Source: Acanthaster planci
Lineage: Eukaryota > Echinodermata > Asteroidea > Valvatida > Acanthasteridae
NCBI RefSeq assembly: GCF_001949145.1
Contig: NW_019091495.1
Coordinates: forward strand, 156,043-171,499
Direction: 5' to 3'
DNA: 15,457 bases
Shown: positions 12,101 through 15,457 of the stretch, one piece after another
Numbering within the stretch: the stretch's first letter is position 1
How the letters are laid out: the number at the start of each line of letters is the position of its first letter
Notes under the pieces: model-generated
The model's database searches: none
What the model saw: the letters and a program-made list of their open reading frames with translations, nothing else
Told to the model about the DNA's origin: nothing
Position numbers and translations under genes: made by a program

Positions 12101-15100
12101 AGGAAGTCAAATCCTTCAGTAACTGGCCTCGGATCATGGTCACAGAGGCAGTCCTCATGCAGGTGTGTGTAGGACAGCATCTCCAGGATTGTTATTCTCA
12201 CATCCTGACTCCTCGGAGAATTGTATGAATTACCAACGAGGGCCCAGGAGCATAGTGCATAAATTGAATTTTTTTGTAAAGGTGACTTTGTAAAGGGTGT
12301 TCTTACTTTAAGAAATGATGAACAGTTGTTATGGTGACACTCTTCAGGTCCTTTATATTAAAAATGTGAAGGTTTTTTTTAGGGGGCAAAGTTAGGGCCA
12401 TATGAATTGTCTTGCTGCCGTTCTTCAGTGTATTGACAAGGAGCAGCCATGCTTGAATGTGATGGATCAGTAGGAAATGCTTCATAAATGTATCCACATT
12501 TATCGGCAGGCCAAAATAGTCACATTCAATCATAATATCCGTGCATTATGTTTTTGCCTATGTAACCATTTTCCTTGTACCAAATTTTGCATTGTAAGAA
12601 CCACCATAACCGGTAGACTCCTAGCTGATCTAAAATGGTTCTGTTGATGCTATTTAGCAATTTTGTTCATTGGTTGAAATCCTCAAACAATTAACAAGTT
12701 GTGCCCGGTAAGTCACATGACCTATAGTGGGTACTGAACATCAACAAACCTGGGTGTCCCTCATTGCAAATGTGTCATAAGTGTCATTTACCAAAAATAA
12801 AGCTGACGGTTGGTAAAATAAATAATTGGACTACTGATGTGCTGAGTGCTATACGGAAAATTGGCCTTATTTTTGTTAAACAACACTTAAAACACGACAT
12901 GTTCGATATTTTATATGCACTATAGGTCACGTGACTTAGCCAGCACAACTGGTCTATTATCCATATGCCTGTCACGAATGTGCTCCCATGCACAAAAAGC
13001 AACATATTTTTACTGTTTGTACCAATTTTACAAGAGTTTTATGTAATGAGATTCTTTTTTTTTCCCCTGCAGTTCATGGTGGACGTCAAGTTGGACCAAG
13101 TCTGGCTTGAGTTCTTGTTGGAGTTGATGACAGGCGATCGCCTCCCTCCAAACCCTTACCCTCGCCTCGTCACTGTGCTCCGACAAGCTGCTCACAGGTA
13201 AAAAAAAAAAGAAAAGAGGGTTGTCCGTGGCACTAAGATGAACACACGACATTACAGCTGAAGTTTGTTTCCTTGTAGTAACTTAAAGAAGTTTCTGTTT
13301 GTTCGACATACTGAAGATCTAAGTGTTTTGGATGAATGTAGTCGTTTGTTCTGCCAGTATGTGCATGGTGTACATATGTCATGAGTGTTCTCATCAACTG
13401 CACATCTTCAATTTTTGTTCCGTCTGTAGAGAACTGAAGTAGATACCTCATGTGTACATACAGGCATCAATGTAAGAACCAGCTCAAACATGAACCAATC
13501 CAAGTTTTACTCCATTCATTAGCACTACACTTCCTGGTTCAATGTGACATGACACATGGGTACTCTATTGGCTCCGAGCTGCACCAAGAGAGGGCGCAAG
13601 TTTCCAAGCAACTGGGGCTGCATAATGGAGATTAATGGTAGTAACTGCGCATCGCTAGTTCACAAATGACTATGGAACGCAAGTGCAACAGTCACATCGC
13701 TACCAACAATGTGAATTCGTTTGACCAATATGGCTCTTTTCAACCGATGAGGGGGTGCTTCTGCTCAGGGCACGTAGGCAACACCCTTATGATTTTAAAT
13801 GCACTTAAGAATCACATAACTTTAAGCAGAAGAACTTACTGATTGACCTCTTCCTCTCAGAATGCAGCTGTGTTCAGAGACCAACTCTGCTCTGTCCTCC
13901 AAACTCCTGCATCCAGAGCAGGTGAGACTAGTGGATCACATCAACACCATCCACGGTGTGACCAGCATAGGGGCATATGGACTGTCCCATTGCTCATTGG
14001 CTGGGTTGGATGCAGAGCCATTAGGCTTTGTCAAGATTGCCAAACTGACTGACAAATTAGCCAACAGGGAGGTGGCGGCAAGACGGGGACAGTTTCAGGT
14101 ATACCAAAGACAATAAAGCAGTGATTTTTATGTCAGGTCAAGTTTACTTAATGTTGATTTTGTTTCAAGAAGTTGACCCTTTTGATAACAAGCAACATGC
14201 TGCTTCATCTGCAAGAGTTTAAAATGAGTACAAGCTTCAGAGTATTTCTTTTTATAATTGAAAATGCTTCAAGAATCTCAGGGTATTGAGGAAATATTAC
14301 TTGCTCAGATTGGTAGGGCTTGCACCCTAGCTGTAGCTTGGTCTTTGACCTCTCACTTGCTTTTATTGATTGACCATTTAAAATGTGATCCAATCTGTTC
14401 CTTGCATGATTGAAATAGGAACAAGTCGCATCCCTTTATTGGGAACTTACTGCATGAGCACACAGATTTATGTATCTGGCACAAGACACGCTGAGCATGC
14501 GTGACCAATGTCTGTTTGAGTGAAGAGTCTCATTCCAGCCTGTCTCCTCTTGGCCAATGATCTGTGTAGAGTACCGAAGTGTGACGGAACCAGGCAGTGC
14601 AGACGACTAGAGTGTGTGCGCATATTGGTTCATGTGCTGGTTCTGCTAGTGAGGTTAGCCGTGGACATTTCTGTTGATTTCAATCAGTGATATGCTGGTA
14701 AACACAATTTTTTCTCAGATCGCGGTTAGCCAAGCAATTGGAAAGAACTGTGCCTTCTATGGCCGTCTGGTACCCTACATCAACATACTACATCTCTATG
14801 ACCATTACTACATCAGAGGGAACATTGGTGCAGATGGGGATGCCATCCAGCTGTATGCCAAACTAGGTCAGTTACAGATCCAGCAATTTTTTGAAGATGT
14901 TTCTTGTGAAATGTAGACACAACCTTTGTAATTAGCTGATGTTACTCCTGACCTGGTTCTTATAAGACTAACAATTTGAGTAGGACAGAAGAAATAAGAA
15001 GTTCTTCTTCCCAAAGTCAAATGCCATTGGTGGTTGGTGTGCAGGAGGGTTGGTCTTAGCAGAAACTAGTGGAAGTAGACCACTGAGGTCGATGTAAATT

Positions 15101-15312
15101 GTTTTCCCATATTGTTCCTAAGATAAGTAGGACAGAGCATACTGTCCAAAACATTGAGTCCTGTCTGCTTCTTTTCAGAACCATACATACGCACAAAAGA
15201 GAGATTTTACATAGTTGTACCTCAGACCAACCACTTACCTTGCTCCCTTCAACATGAAAAATTTCAATGCCCGAGATTGGTTCCAGTTGCTGTCTGTAAG
15301 AGTCCAAAATGA
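56..15312 (+). CDS. Unrecognised multi-exon protein gene, 19 coding exons, 3' end uncertain
   Basis: Nineteen exons join into one open frame of 899 codons plus a stop if the stop at 15310-15312 is used. All 18 introns begin GT and end AG, and codon phase matches at every junction, which is strong evidence for the model. The start at 56 has G at -3 and G at +4, and an in-frame TAG lies at 14-16. Visible layout: residues 1-95 basic and rich in Pro, Gln and Ser with a Gln run; 96-224 mainly helical; 225-370 mixed strand and helix, including VAIVGPAAFTG and PHKILGILVPKSG; 405-450 acidic linker; 453-622 helical; 623-655 Ser/Thr/Lys-rich linker; 662-855 helical. There is no signal peptide, no clear transmembrane helix and no nucleotide-binding P-loop, so an intracellular protein is inferred. 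I do not recognise the family and propose no function. Promoter and transcript ends are not in view. Confidence 0.88.
301..351. repeat. Stem-loop with 16-bp arms and 19-base loop
   Basis: The left arm (301-316, ACATTTGGACATGGTC) is the reverse complement of the right arm (336-351, GATCATGTCCAGATGT) except at two positions. Read as + strand RNA, both differences are G-U pairs, so all 16 pairs form. The loop is 19 bases. Flanking pairing is poor. It could be the remains of a small inverted-repeat element or a structured RNA, and nothing decides between them. Confidence 0.6.
444..652. mobile_element. hAT-like MITE, 209 bp, with 8-bp target-site duplication
   Basis: The left end reads CAGTGGCATAGCCATGG and the right end, reverse-complemented, reads CAGTAGCGTAGCTAGGATTT. 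Ten of the first twelve bases match. The element is flanked by AAAGGCAG (436-443) and AAAGACAG (653-660), an 8-bp duplication with one mismatch. An 8-bp duplication plus ends starting CAGTGGC is typical of the hAT superfamily. The interior is low-complexity, with an A run, a C run at about 588-597 and G-rich stretches, and no transposase, so it is non-autonomous. The family name is unknown. Confidence 0.75.
1358..1486 (+). CDS. Coding exon 2 (residues 33-75), Gln-rich
   Basis: The acceptor follows a pyrimidine tract (TTCTTCCTCCCTGC...TGTCCAG) and the donor is GTAAAA. The exon is in phase 0 at both ends. It encodes a low-complexity segment with RRPSQQQQQRPLQQ and then an acidic Ser/Thr tail, predicted disordered. 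Two in-frame Met codons at 1373 and 1385 could serve as alternative starts if exon 1 were not used, but exon 1 splices in frame and matches in composition. Confidence 0.82.
1495..1721. repeat. Minisatellite block A, 60-bp period, about 3.7 copies
   Basis: Units begin at 1501, 1561, 1621 and 1681 with the motif CATTGTTGAGATGTGGTGA, followed by CTCTATTCCAAG and a CTATCCTAGACTACTG segment. The period is exactly 60. The fourth copy has an internal deletion joining GTTGA directly to TTTCAAGG. These copies share CTATCCTAGAC, unlike block B. Confidence 0.93.
1884..2090. repeat. Minisatellite block B, 60-bp period, about 3.3 copies
   Basis: Three nearly identical units (TCCTCGCATTGTTGAGATGT, GGGGAACTCTATTCCAAGCA, AGCTGTCCTCGACTGC) repeat at exactly 60 bases. 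A degenerate partial unit follows at about 2068-2090. Block B copies share CTGTCCTCGAC, where block A has CTATCCTAGAC. The 60-base period keeps frames open as 20-residue repeats, but these are artefacts and not protein. Confidence 0.93.
2133..2350 (+). CDS. Coding exon 3 (residues 76-148)
   Basis: The acceptor is TTTTTTCTAATCACAG and the donor GTAAGT is perfect. The exon ends with two bases of an Arg codon. After a short basic start (KKRYSYRQPSDPK) it encodes an amphipathic helical stretch, AAEIEVLTKYMTETNLMNAM, and then a YNPYPEFVRQ motif. GC content is higher than in the flanking introns, as in the other exons. Confidence 0.9.
2351..2879 (+). other. Intron 3 (529 bp)
   Basis: AT-rich sequence with normal splice ends and a pyrimidine-rich acceptor tract. 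I see no repeat, RNA gene or coding sequence in it. Confidence 0.7.
2880..3108 (+). CDS. Coding exon 4 (residues 148-224)
   Basis: The acceptor is a strong pyrimidine tract ending CACCCACAG and the donor is GTAAGT. The first base completes the split Arg codon from exon 3, and the exon ends in phase 0. It encodes FHMFAQTTKAIQATLTSQL, then TPHIYGVKGHSNAWGLEPVI, then a charged stretch. No family signature is recognised. Confidence 0.9.
3409..3443. repeat. Short hairpin, 10-bp perfect stem
   Basis: GCCCTGTTGA at 3409-3418 pairs perfectly with TCAACAGGGC at 3434-3443. Further AAG/CTT pairing is possible across a small bulge. It is intronic, and it is not followed by a T run or tied to any feature. 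Confidence 0.65.
3819..4217. mobile_element. Inverted pair (foldback) of a roughly 190-bp dispersed repeat
   Basis: The left arm (about 3819-3991) and the reverse complement of the right arm (about 4030-4217) share the same order of blocks. These are CTGGACCAAGAGAGG, a middle block, CACTACC(G/A)ACAAAATGAA, CTCTTTTCAACC(G/A)ATGAGG and GGGTGCT...GCTCAAGG. About 38 bases separate the arms. Weaker similarity may extend outward to about 3783 and 4245 (AAGAAGAAT). A third, single copy lies in intron 16. No transposase is present. It could be a foldback element or two head-to-head insertions of one SINE- or MITE-like family. Confidence 0.82.
4372..4488 (+). CDS. Coding exon 5 (residues 225-263)
   Basis: The exon is in phase 0 at both ends, with acceptor TTTTTCATAATTCAG and donor GTGAGC. 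It encodes alternating hydrophobic, strand-like sequence (GQILVAIVGPAAFTGTIYHE) and then VDLRVEYIIYGPDVQT. The VGPAAFTG turn resembles a beta-strand/loop, but it lacks the GK[ST] of a P-loop. Confidence 0.9.
4489..4889 (+). other. Intron 5 (401 bp)
   Basis: The exon 5 frame stays open past the donor to about 4605, with hydrophobic, low-information sequence. I find no other structure here. Confidence 0.65.
4890..4968 (+). CDS. Coding exon 6 (residues 264-290)
   Basis: Short exon with acceptor TCTCCATCCAG and donor GTAATT, ending one base into a Gly codon. It encodes ALLIFNSCISEDIRRHLSTD followed by CPHKIL, which looks like a helix leading into the next strand. Confidence 0.87.
4969..5541 (+). 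other. Intron 6 (573 bp) with a short duplicated segment
   Basis: Two similar segments of roughly 40 bases lie 174 bases apart, at about 5147-5186 and 5321-5360. They share an identical core, TTCTCAAATGGGTACAC (5157-5173 and 5331-5347), and similar flanks. They may be the remnant of a diverged 174-bp tandem duplication. Otherwise the intron is AT-rich with a T run near 5450-5461. Confidence 0.65.
5542..5693 (+). CDS. Coding exon 7 (residues 290-340)
   Basis: Acceptor CTGCACAG, donor GTAAGT, ending in phase 0. The first two bases complete the split Gly codon. It encodes the strand ILVPKSGP, then the helix VEQAREKWDEFWDTVRDAVL and the strand RPIVIQ. An internal donor-like ACG|GTGAGA at 5651/5652 is also in phase 0. 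Confidence 0.92.
5787..5887 (+). CDS. Coding exon 8 (residues 341-374)
   Basis: The exon follows the shortest intron in the window (93 bp). Acceptor CTTTTCAG, donor GTAAGT, ending two bases into a Lys codon. It encodes CLFLLDHENNEYRTGNKQFI and LHFVETSE, a likely beta-hairpin with a charged turn, and then an acidic/basic tail. Confidence 0.9.
5888..6624 (+). other. Intron 8 (737 bp)
   Basis: Contains a T/G simple repeat (about 6254-6275), a near-perfect 22-bp palindrome at 6279-6300 (GTCACGCTTT/AAAGTGTGAC) and a run of G near 6327-6335. A minus-strand frame (6191-6550, 119 codons) covers these. I do not call it a gene because part of its length comes from the simple repeats. Confidence 0.62.
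6625..6858 (+). CDS. Coding exon 9 (residues 374-452), acidic linker
   Basis: Acceptor AATCTACAG, donor GTGAGT. The first base completes Lys 374. It encodes FAELPYMTLYEGVFLKKAHA and a helix, then an Asn/Gln-rich and acidic stretch (DMEDSLASLHEAERDDGND) that is probably a flexible linker. The exon ends two bases into Arg 452. Confidence 0.92.
7058..7150 (+). CDS. Coding exon 10 (residues 452-483)
   Basis: Acceptor TTGTTGTGTGCAG, donor GTAAGA. It encodes EKWQRQIAKLHPVRDAFRLA followed by HLTLLLALSD, a basic helix running into a leucine-rich helix. The hydrophobic run is about ten residues, too short to be called a membrane segment. It ends two bases into Ser 483. Confidence 0.9.
7151..7568 (+). 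other. Intron 10 (418 bp) with a possible SINE relic
   Basis: Most of this intron from about 7250 to 7470 looks unlike the AT-rich introns around it and carries a tRNA B-box-like sequence on the minus strand, listed separately. The acceptor end (7520-7568) is T-rich. Confidence 0.55.
7240..7475 (-). mobile_element. Possible tRNA-derived SINE relic
   Basis: On the minus strand, GGTTCGAATCCCACCCAGG (7403-7421) contains a perfect B-box-like core, GGTTCGAATCC, as in the T arm of tRNAs. It is followed by about 160 bases of non-tRNA sequence. The T stem pairs poorly and I cannot point to a good A box, so it is not a functional tRNA. Boundaries are approximate and the family is unknown. Confidence 0.38.
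7569..7695 (+). CDS. Coding exon 11 (residues 483-525)
   Basis: Acceptor TATATCTGCAG, donor GTATGA. The first base completes Ser 483 and the exon ends in phase 0. It encodes RIEVYRFLHSTAASFHTTTV and then LNSTLQLLAHTTNQK, helical and rich in Thr, Ser and His. Confidence 0.87.
7696..8115 (+). other. Intron 11 (420 bp)
   Basis: AT-rich sequence with no repeat, RNA gene or frame I can support. The acceptor is a TAG with a weak pyrimidine tract. Confidence 0.65.
8116..8307 (+). CDS. Coding exon 12 (residues 526-589)
   Basis: The acceptor is a TAG (GGCCATAG) with a weak pyrimidine tract, and the donor is GTAAGT. The exon is in phase 0 at both ends. It encodes a long helical segment including LLTKQFAEYKTRLLATVDPE and HVAHTVLGKVMEQMLAP. 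The frame stays open for 147 bases past the donor to a stop at 8452-8454. Intron retention would therefore add about 48 unrelated residues before terminating. Confidence 0.87.
8308..9082 (+). other. Intron 12 (775 bp) with nested inverted repeats
   Basis: The central part (about 8600-8900) is richer in GC and CpG than the neighbouring introns and holds nested inverted repeats (8678-8835). Short frames there on both strands mirror each other because of the palindrome. Nothing else is recognised. Confidence 0.65.
8678..8835. repeat. Nested inverted repeats, possible small palindromic element
   Basis: The outer arms 8678-8700 and 8813-8835 are reverse complements at 20 or more of 23 positions (core CTGCGGTGGCAC against GTGCCACCGCAG). 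Inside them, CACATGCAC (8768-8776) and GTGCATGTG (8798-8806) are perfect reverse complements. The local base composition differs from the rest of the intron. I could not define outer ends or a target duplication. Confidence 0.65.
9083..9181 (+). CDS. Coding exon 13 (residues 590-622)
   Basis: Acceptor CTTGTCTCTCCAG, donor GTATTT (a weaker match), phase 0 at both ends. It encodes DLNTLQFIQNYCTSLQFLLI and EDAMFFFKRLNFK, an amphipathic helix pair rich in Phe and Leu. The next intron is the longest in the gene (2,545 bp). Confidence 0.87.
9182..11726 (+). other. Intron 13 (2,545 bp), nothing recognised
   Basis: The longest intron, AT-rich throughout. Frames at 9778-9993, 10451-10681 (minus) and 10986-11198 are short and biased in composition, and none splices convincingly into the phase 0 junction between exons 13 and 14. 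A single ATGCAAAT octamer occurs at 9811-9818, expected by chance at this length. A small unseen or alternative exon cannot be excluded. Confidence 0.6.
11727..11841 (+). CDS. Coding exon 14 (residues 623-661), low-complexity linker
   Basis: Acceptor CGCTGTCTTCCAG, donor GTTAGT, ending one base into a Val codon. It encodes GKSSKSNTSIAASTPDPVK and a short charged helix ending QQRNI. This is a probable flexible linker between helical regions and the least constrained exon of the C-terminal half. It could be an alternative exon, but it is not a multiple of three, so skipping it would shift the frame. Confidence 0.82.
12089..12162 (+). CDS. Coding exon 15 (residues 661-685)
   Basis: The smallest exon (74 nt), with acceptor CTTCTTGTCTTGCAG and donor GTGTGT. 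It completes the Val codon split with exon 14 and ends in phase 0. It encodes IDVEEVKSFSNWPRIMVTEA and VLMQ, leading directly into the helix of exon 16. Confidence 0.88.
12163..13072 (+). other. Intron 15 (910 bp)
   Basis: Contains the MITE at 12698-12949. The first 500 bases are AT-rich and unremarkable. The acceptor has a long T/C tract directly before exon 16. Confidence 0.72.
12698..12949. mobile_element. MITE with 32-bp terminal inverted repeats
   Basis: The left terminal repeat (12698-12729, starting GTTGTGCCCGGTAAGTCACA) and the reverse complement of the right one (12918-12949, GTTGTGCTGGCTAAGTCACG) match at 28 of 32 positions. Both end GACCTATAGTG. The element is about 252 bp with an AT-rich interior and no coding capacity. 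TA dinucleotides lie near both outer ends (12692-12693 and 12955-12956), which would fit a TA-targeting superfamily, but the exact ends and duplication are unresolved. Confidence 0.82.
13073..13197 (+). CDS. Coding exon 16 (residues 686-727)
   Basis: The acceptor has a very strong pyrimidine tract (CTTTTTTTTTCCCCTGCAG) and the donor is GTAAAA. It encodes FMVDVKLDQVWLEFLLELMT, then GDRLPPNPYPRL and a helix. It ends two bases into Arg 727. NPYP also appears in exon 3 (YNPYPEF), possibly by chance. Confidence 0.92.
13198..13860 (+). other. Intron 16 (663 bp)
   Basis: Starts with an A-rich stretch after the donor. It carries one copy of the dispersed repeat (13576-13771), ending about 90 bases before the exon 17 acceptor. 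The remainder is featureless. Confidence 0.7.
13576..13771 (+). mobile_element. Third copy of the dispersed repeat, single arm
   Basis: Matches the arms at 3819-4217 in the same block order: GAGCTGCACCAAGAGAGGGC, then GTCACATCGCTACCAACAA, then CTCTTTTCAACCGATGAGGG and GGTGCTTCTGCTCAGGGC. A 27-base stretch (13734-13760) is identical to 3945-3971. This copy stands alone, so the family can also exist as one arm. No coding sequence or terminal inverted repeat is visible. Confidence 0.8.
13861..14098 (+). CDS. Coding exon 17 (residues 727-806)
   Basis: The largest exon, with acceptor CCTCTTCCTCTCAG and donor GTATAC. The first base completes Arg 727 and the exon ends in phase 0. It encodes SALSSKLLHPEQVRLVDHIN, a Gly/Ser-containing middle (GVTSIGAYGLSHCSLAGLDA), and the helix KIAKLTDKLANREVAARRGQ. 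A near-consensus CAG|GTGAGA lies inside it at 13921/13922. Confidence 0.92.
14099..14718 (+). other. Intron 17 (620 bp)
   Basis: AT-rich in the first half and more mixed from 14450. I see no repeat, RNA gene or coding frame. Confidence 0.65.
14719..14866 (+). CDS. Coding exon 18 (residues 807-856)
   Basis: Acceptor CAATTTTTTCTCAG, donor GTCAGT, ending one base into residue 856. It encodes AVSQAIGKNCAFYGRLVPYI, then ILHLYDHYYIRGN and AIQLYAKL. Reading through the donor would reach a TAG at 14914-14916 after 16 codons. I prefer splicing because exon 19 completes the codon in phase and has a strong acceptor. Confidence 0.88.
14867..15178 (+). other. Intron 18 (312 bp)
   Basis: Called an intron because exon 18 ends one base into a codon and exon 19 supplies the other two. 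A competing acceptor at 15041-15044 would give a 17-codon terminal exon ending at TAA about 15096-15098, but its pyrimidine tract is poor. Confidence 0.62.
15179..15312 (+). CDS. Coding exon 19 (residue 856 on), terminal or cut by an internal donor
   Basis: A strong acceptor (CTGTCTGCTTCTTTTCAG) is followed by two bases that complete residue 856 as Glu. The frame then stays open through YIRTKERFYIVVPQTNHLP and FQCPRLVPVAV. Two endings are possible. The frame can run to TGA at 15310-15312 for a protein of 899 residues, or it can splice at GTAAGA, with the exon ending at 15295 and the gene continuing outside the window. No AATAAA is visible in the remaining 145 bases, which mildly favours continuation. 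Confidence 0.65.
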
Positions 15313-15457
15313 GACAGGGGGACCTGGAACCAGTCTCACTTTGGTCATCTTGTTTGGCTTTAAAACTCTACATTTCTAGTGAAGCCTTGATTCCTAAACG
15401 TAAACTAGACGAACATCATATGTGATAGATATGGCAAAGAATCCTGATAAAGATCCT

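Noticed and set aside
225-14866. Naming the protein as a cilia-assembly or WASH-complex-type factor
   Set aside because: I compared remembered features of several large uncharacterised or ciliary proteins (DNAAF9, C12orf56, CFAP206, WASHC4, WASHC5) and none fitted in sequence.
14867-14916. Exon 18 reading through to TAG as the gene's end
   Set aside because: The donor is acceptable, and the next strong acceptor (15178) completes the split codon and continues protein-like sequence. No poly(A) signal follows 14916.
15045-15098. Alternative 17-codon terminal exon
   Set aside because: In phase, but its acceptor has almost no pyrimidine tract and the peptide is uninformative. The acceptor at 15178 is far stronger.

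Overview
The window is eukaryotic genomic DNA, almost certainly from an animal. It carries one intron-rich protein gene on the + strand, read as 19 coding exons of 74-238 nt. All introns have GT/AG ends, and codon phase is kept across all 18 junctions. AT-rich introns of 93 bp to 2.5 kb, short exons, small non-autonomous DNA transposons and an intronic minisatellite fit an invertebrate genome. A marine deuterostome such as an echinoderm is my guess, at low confidence and on style alone.

The gene starts with an ATG at 56 in good Kozak context, with an in-frame stop upstream at 14-16. The exons are 56-151, 1358-1486, 2133-2350, 2880-3108, 4372-4488, 4890-4968, 5542-5693, 5787-5887, 6625-6858, 7058-7150, 7569-7695, 8116-8307, 9083-9181, 11727-11841, 12089-12162, 13073-13197, 13861-14098, 14719-14866 and 15179 onward. 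The reading reaches residue 856 at the end of exon 18. It then either stops at 15310-15312 (899 aa) or continues past the window through a donor at 15296. I do not recognise the family. The protein has a basic, Pro/Gln/Ser-rich, probably disordered N-terminus (about 1-95), a mixed alpha/beta middle (about 225-370), an acidic linker (about 405-450) and a mostly helical C-terminal half with one low-complexity linker (about 623-655). It has no signal peptide or convincing membrane segment.

The introns hold most of the extra structure. Intron 1 has a 209-bp hAT-type MITE with an 8-bp target-site duplication (444-652) and a 16-bp stem-loop (301-351). Intron 2 has a 60-bp-period minisatellite in two blocks (1495-1721 and 1884-2090). 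Intron 4 has a head-to-head inverted pair of a roughly 190-bp repeat (3819-4217), and intron 16 has a third single copy of it (13576-13771). Intron 10 has a possible tRNA-derived SINE relic on the minus strand. Intron 12 has nested inverted repeats (8678-8835). Intron 15 has a MITE with 32-bp terminal inverted repeats, each carrying an E-box palindrome (12698-12949). I see no prokaryotic system, CRISPR array, rRNA or intact tRNA, and no second gene I can support. The main discovery candidates are the unassigned protein itself and the undescribed repeat families.
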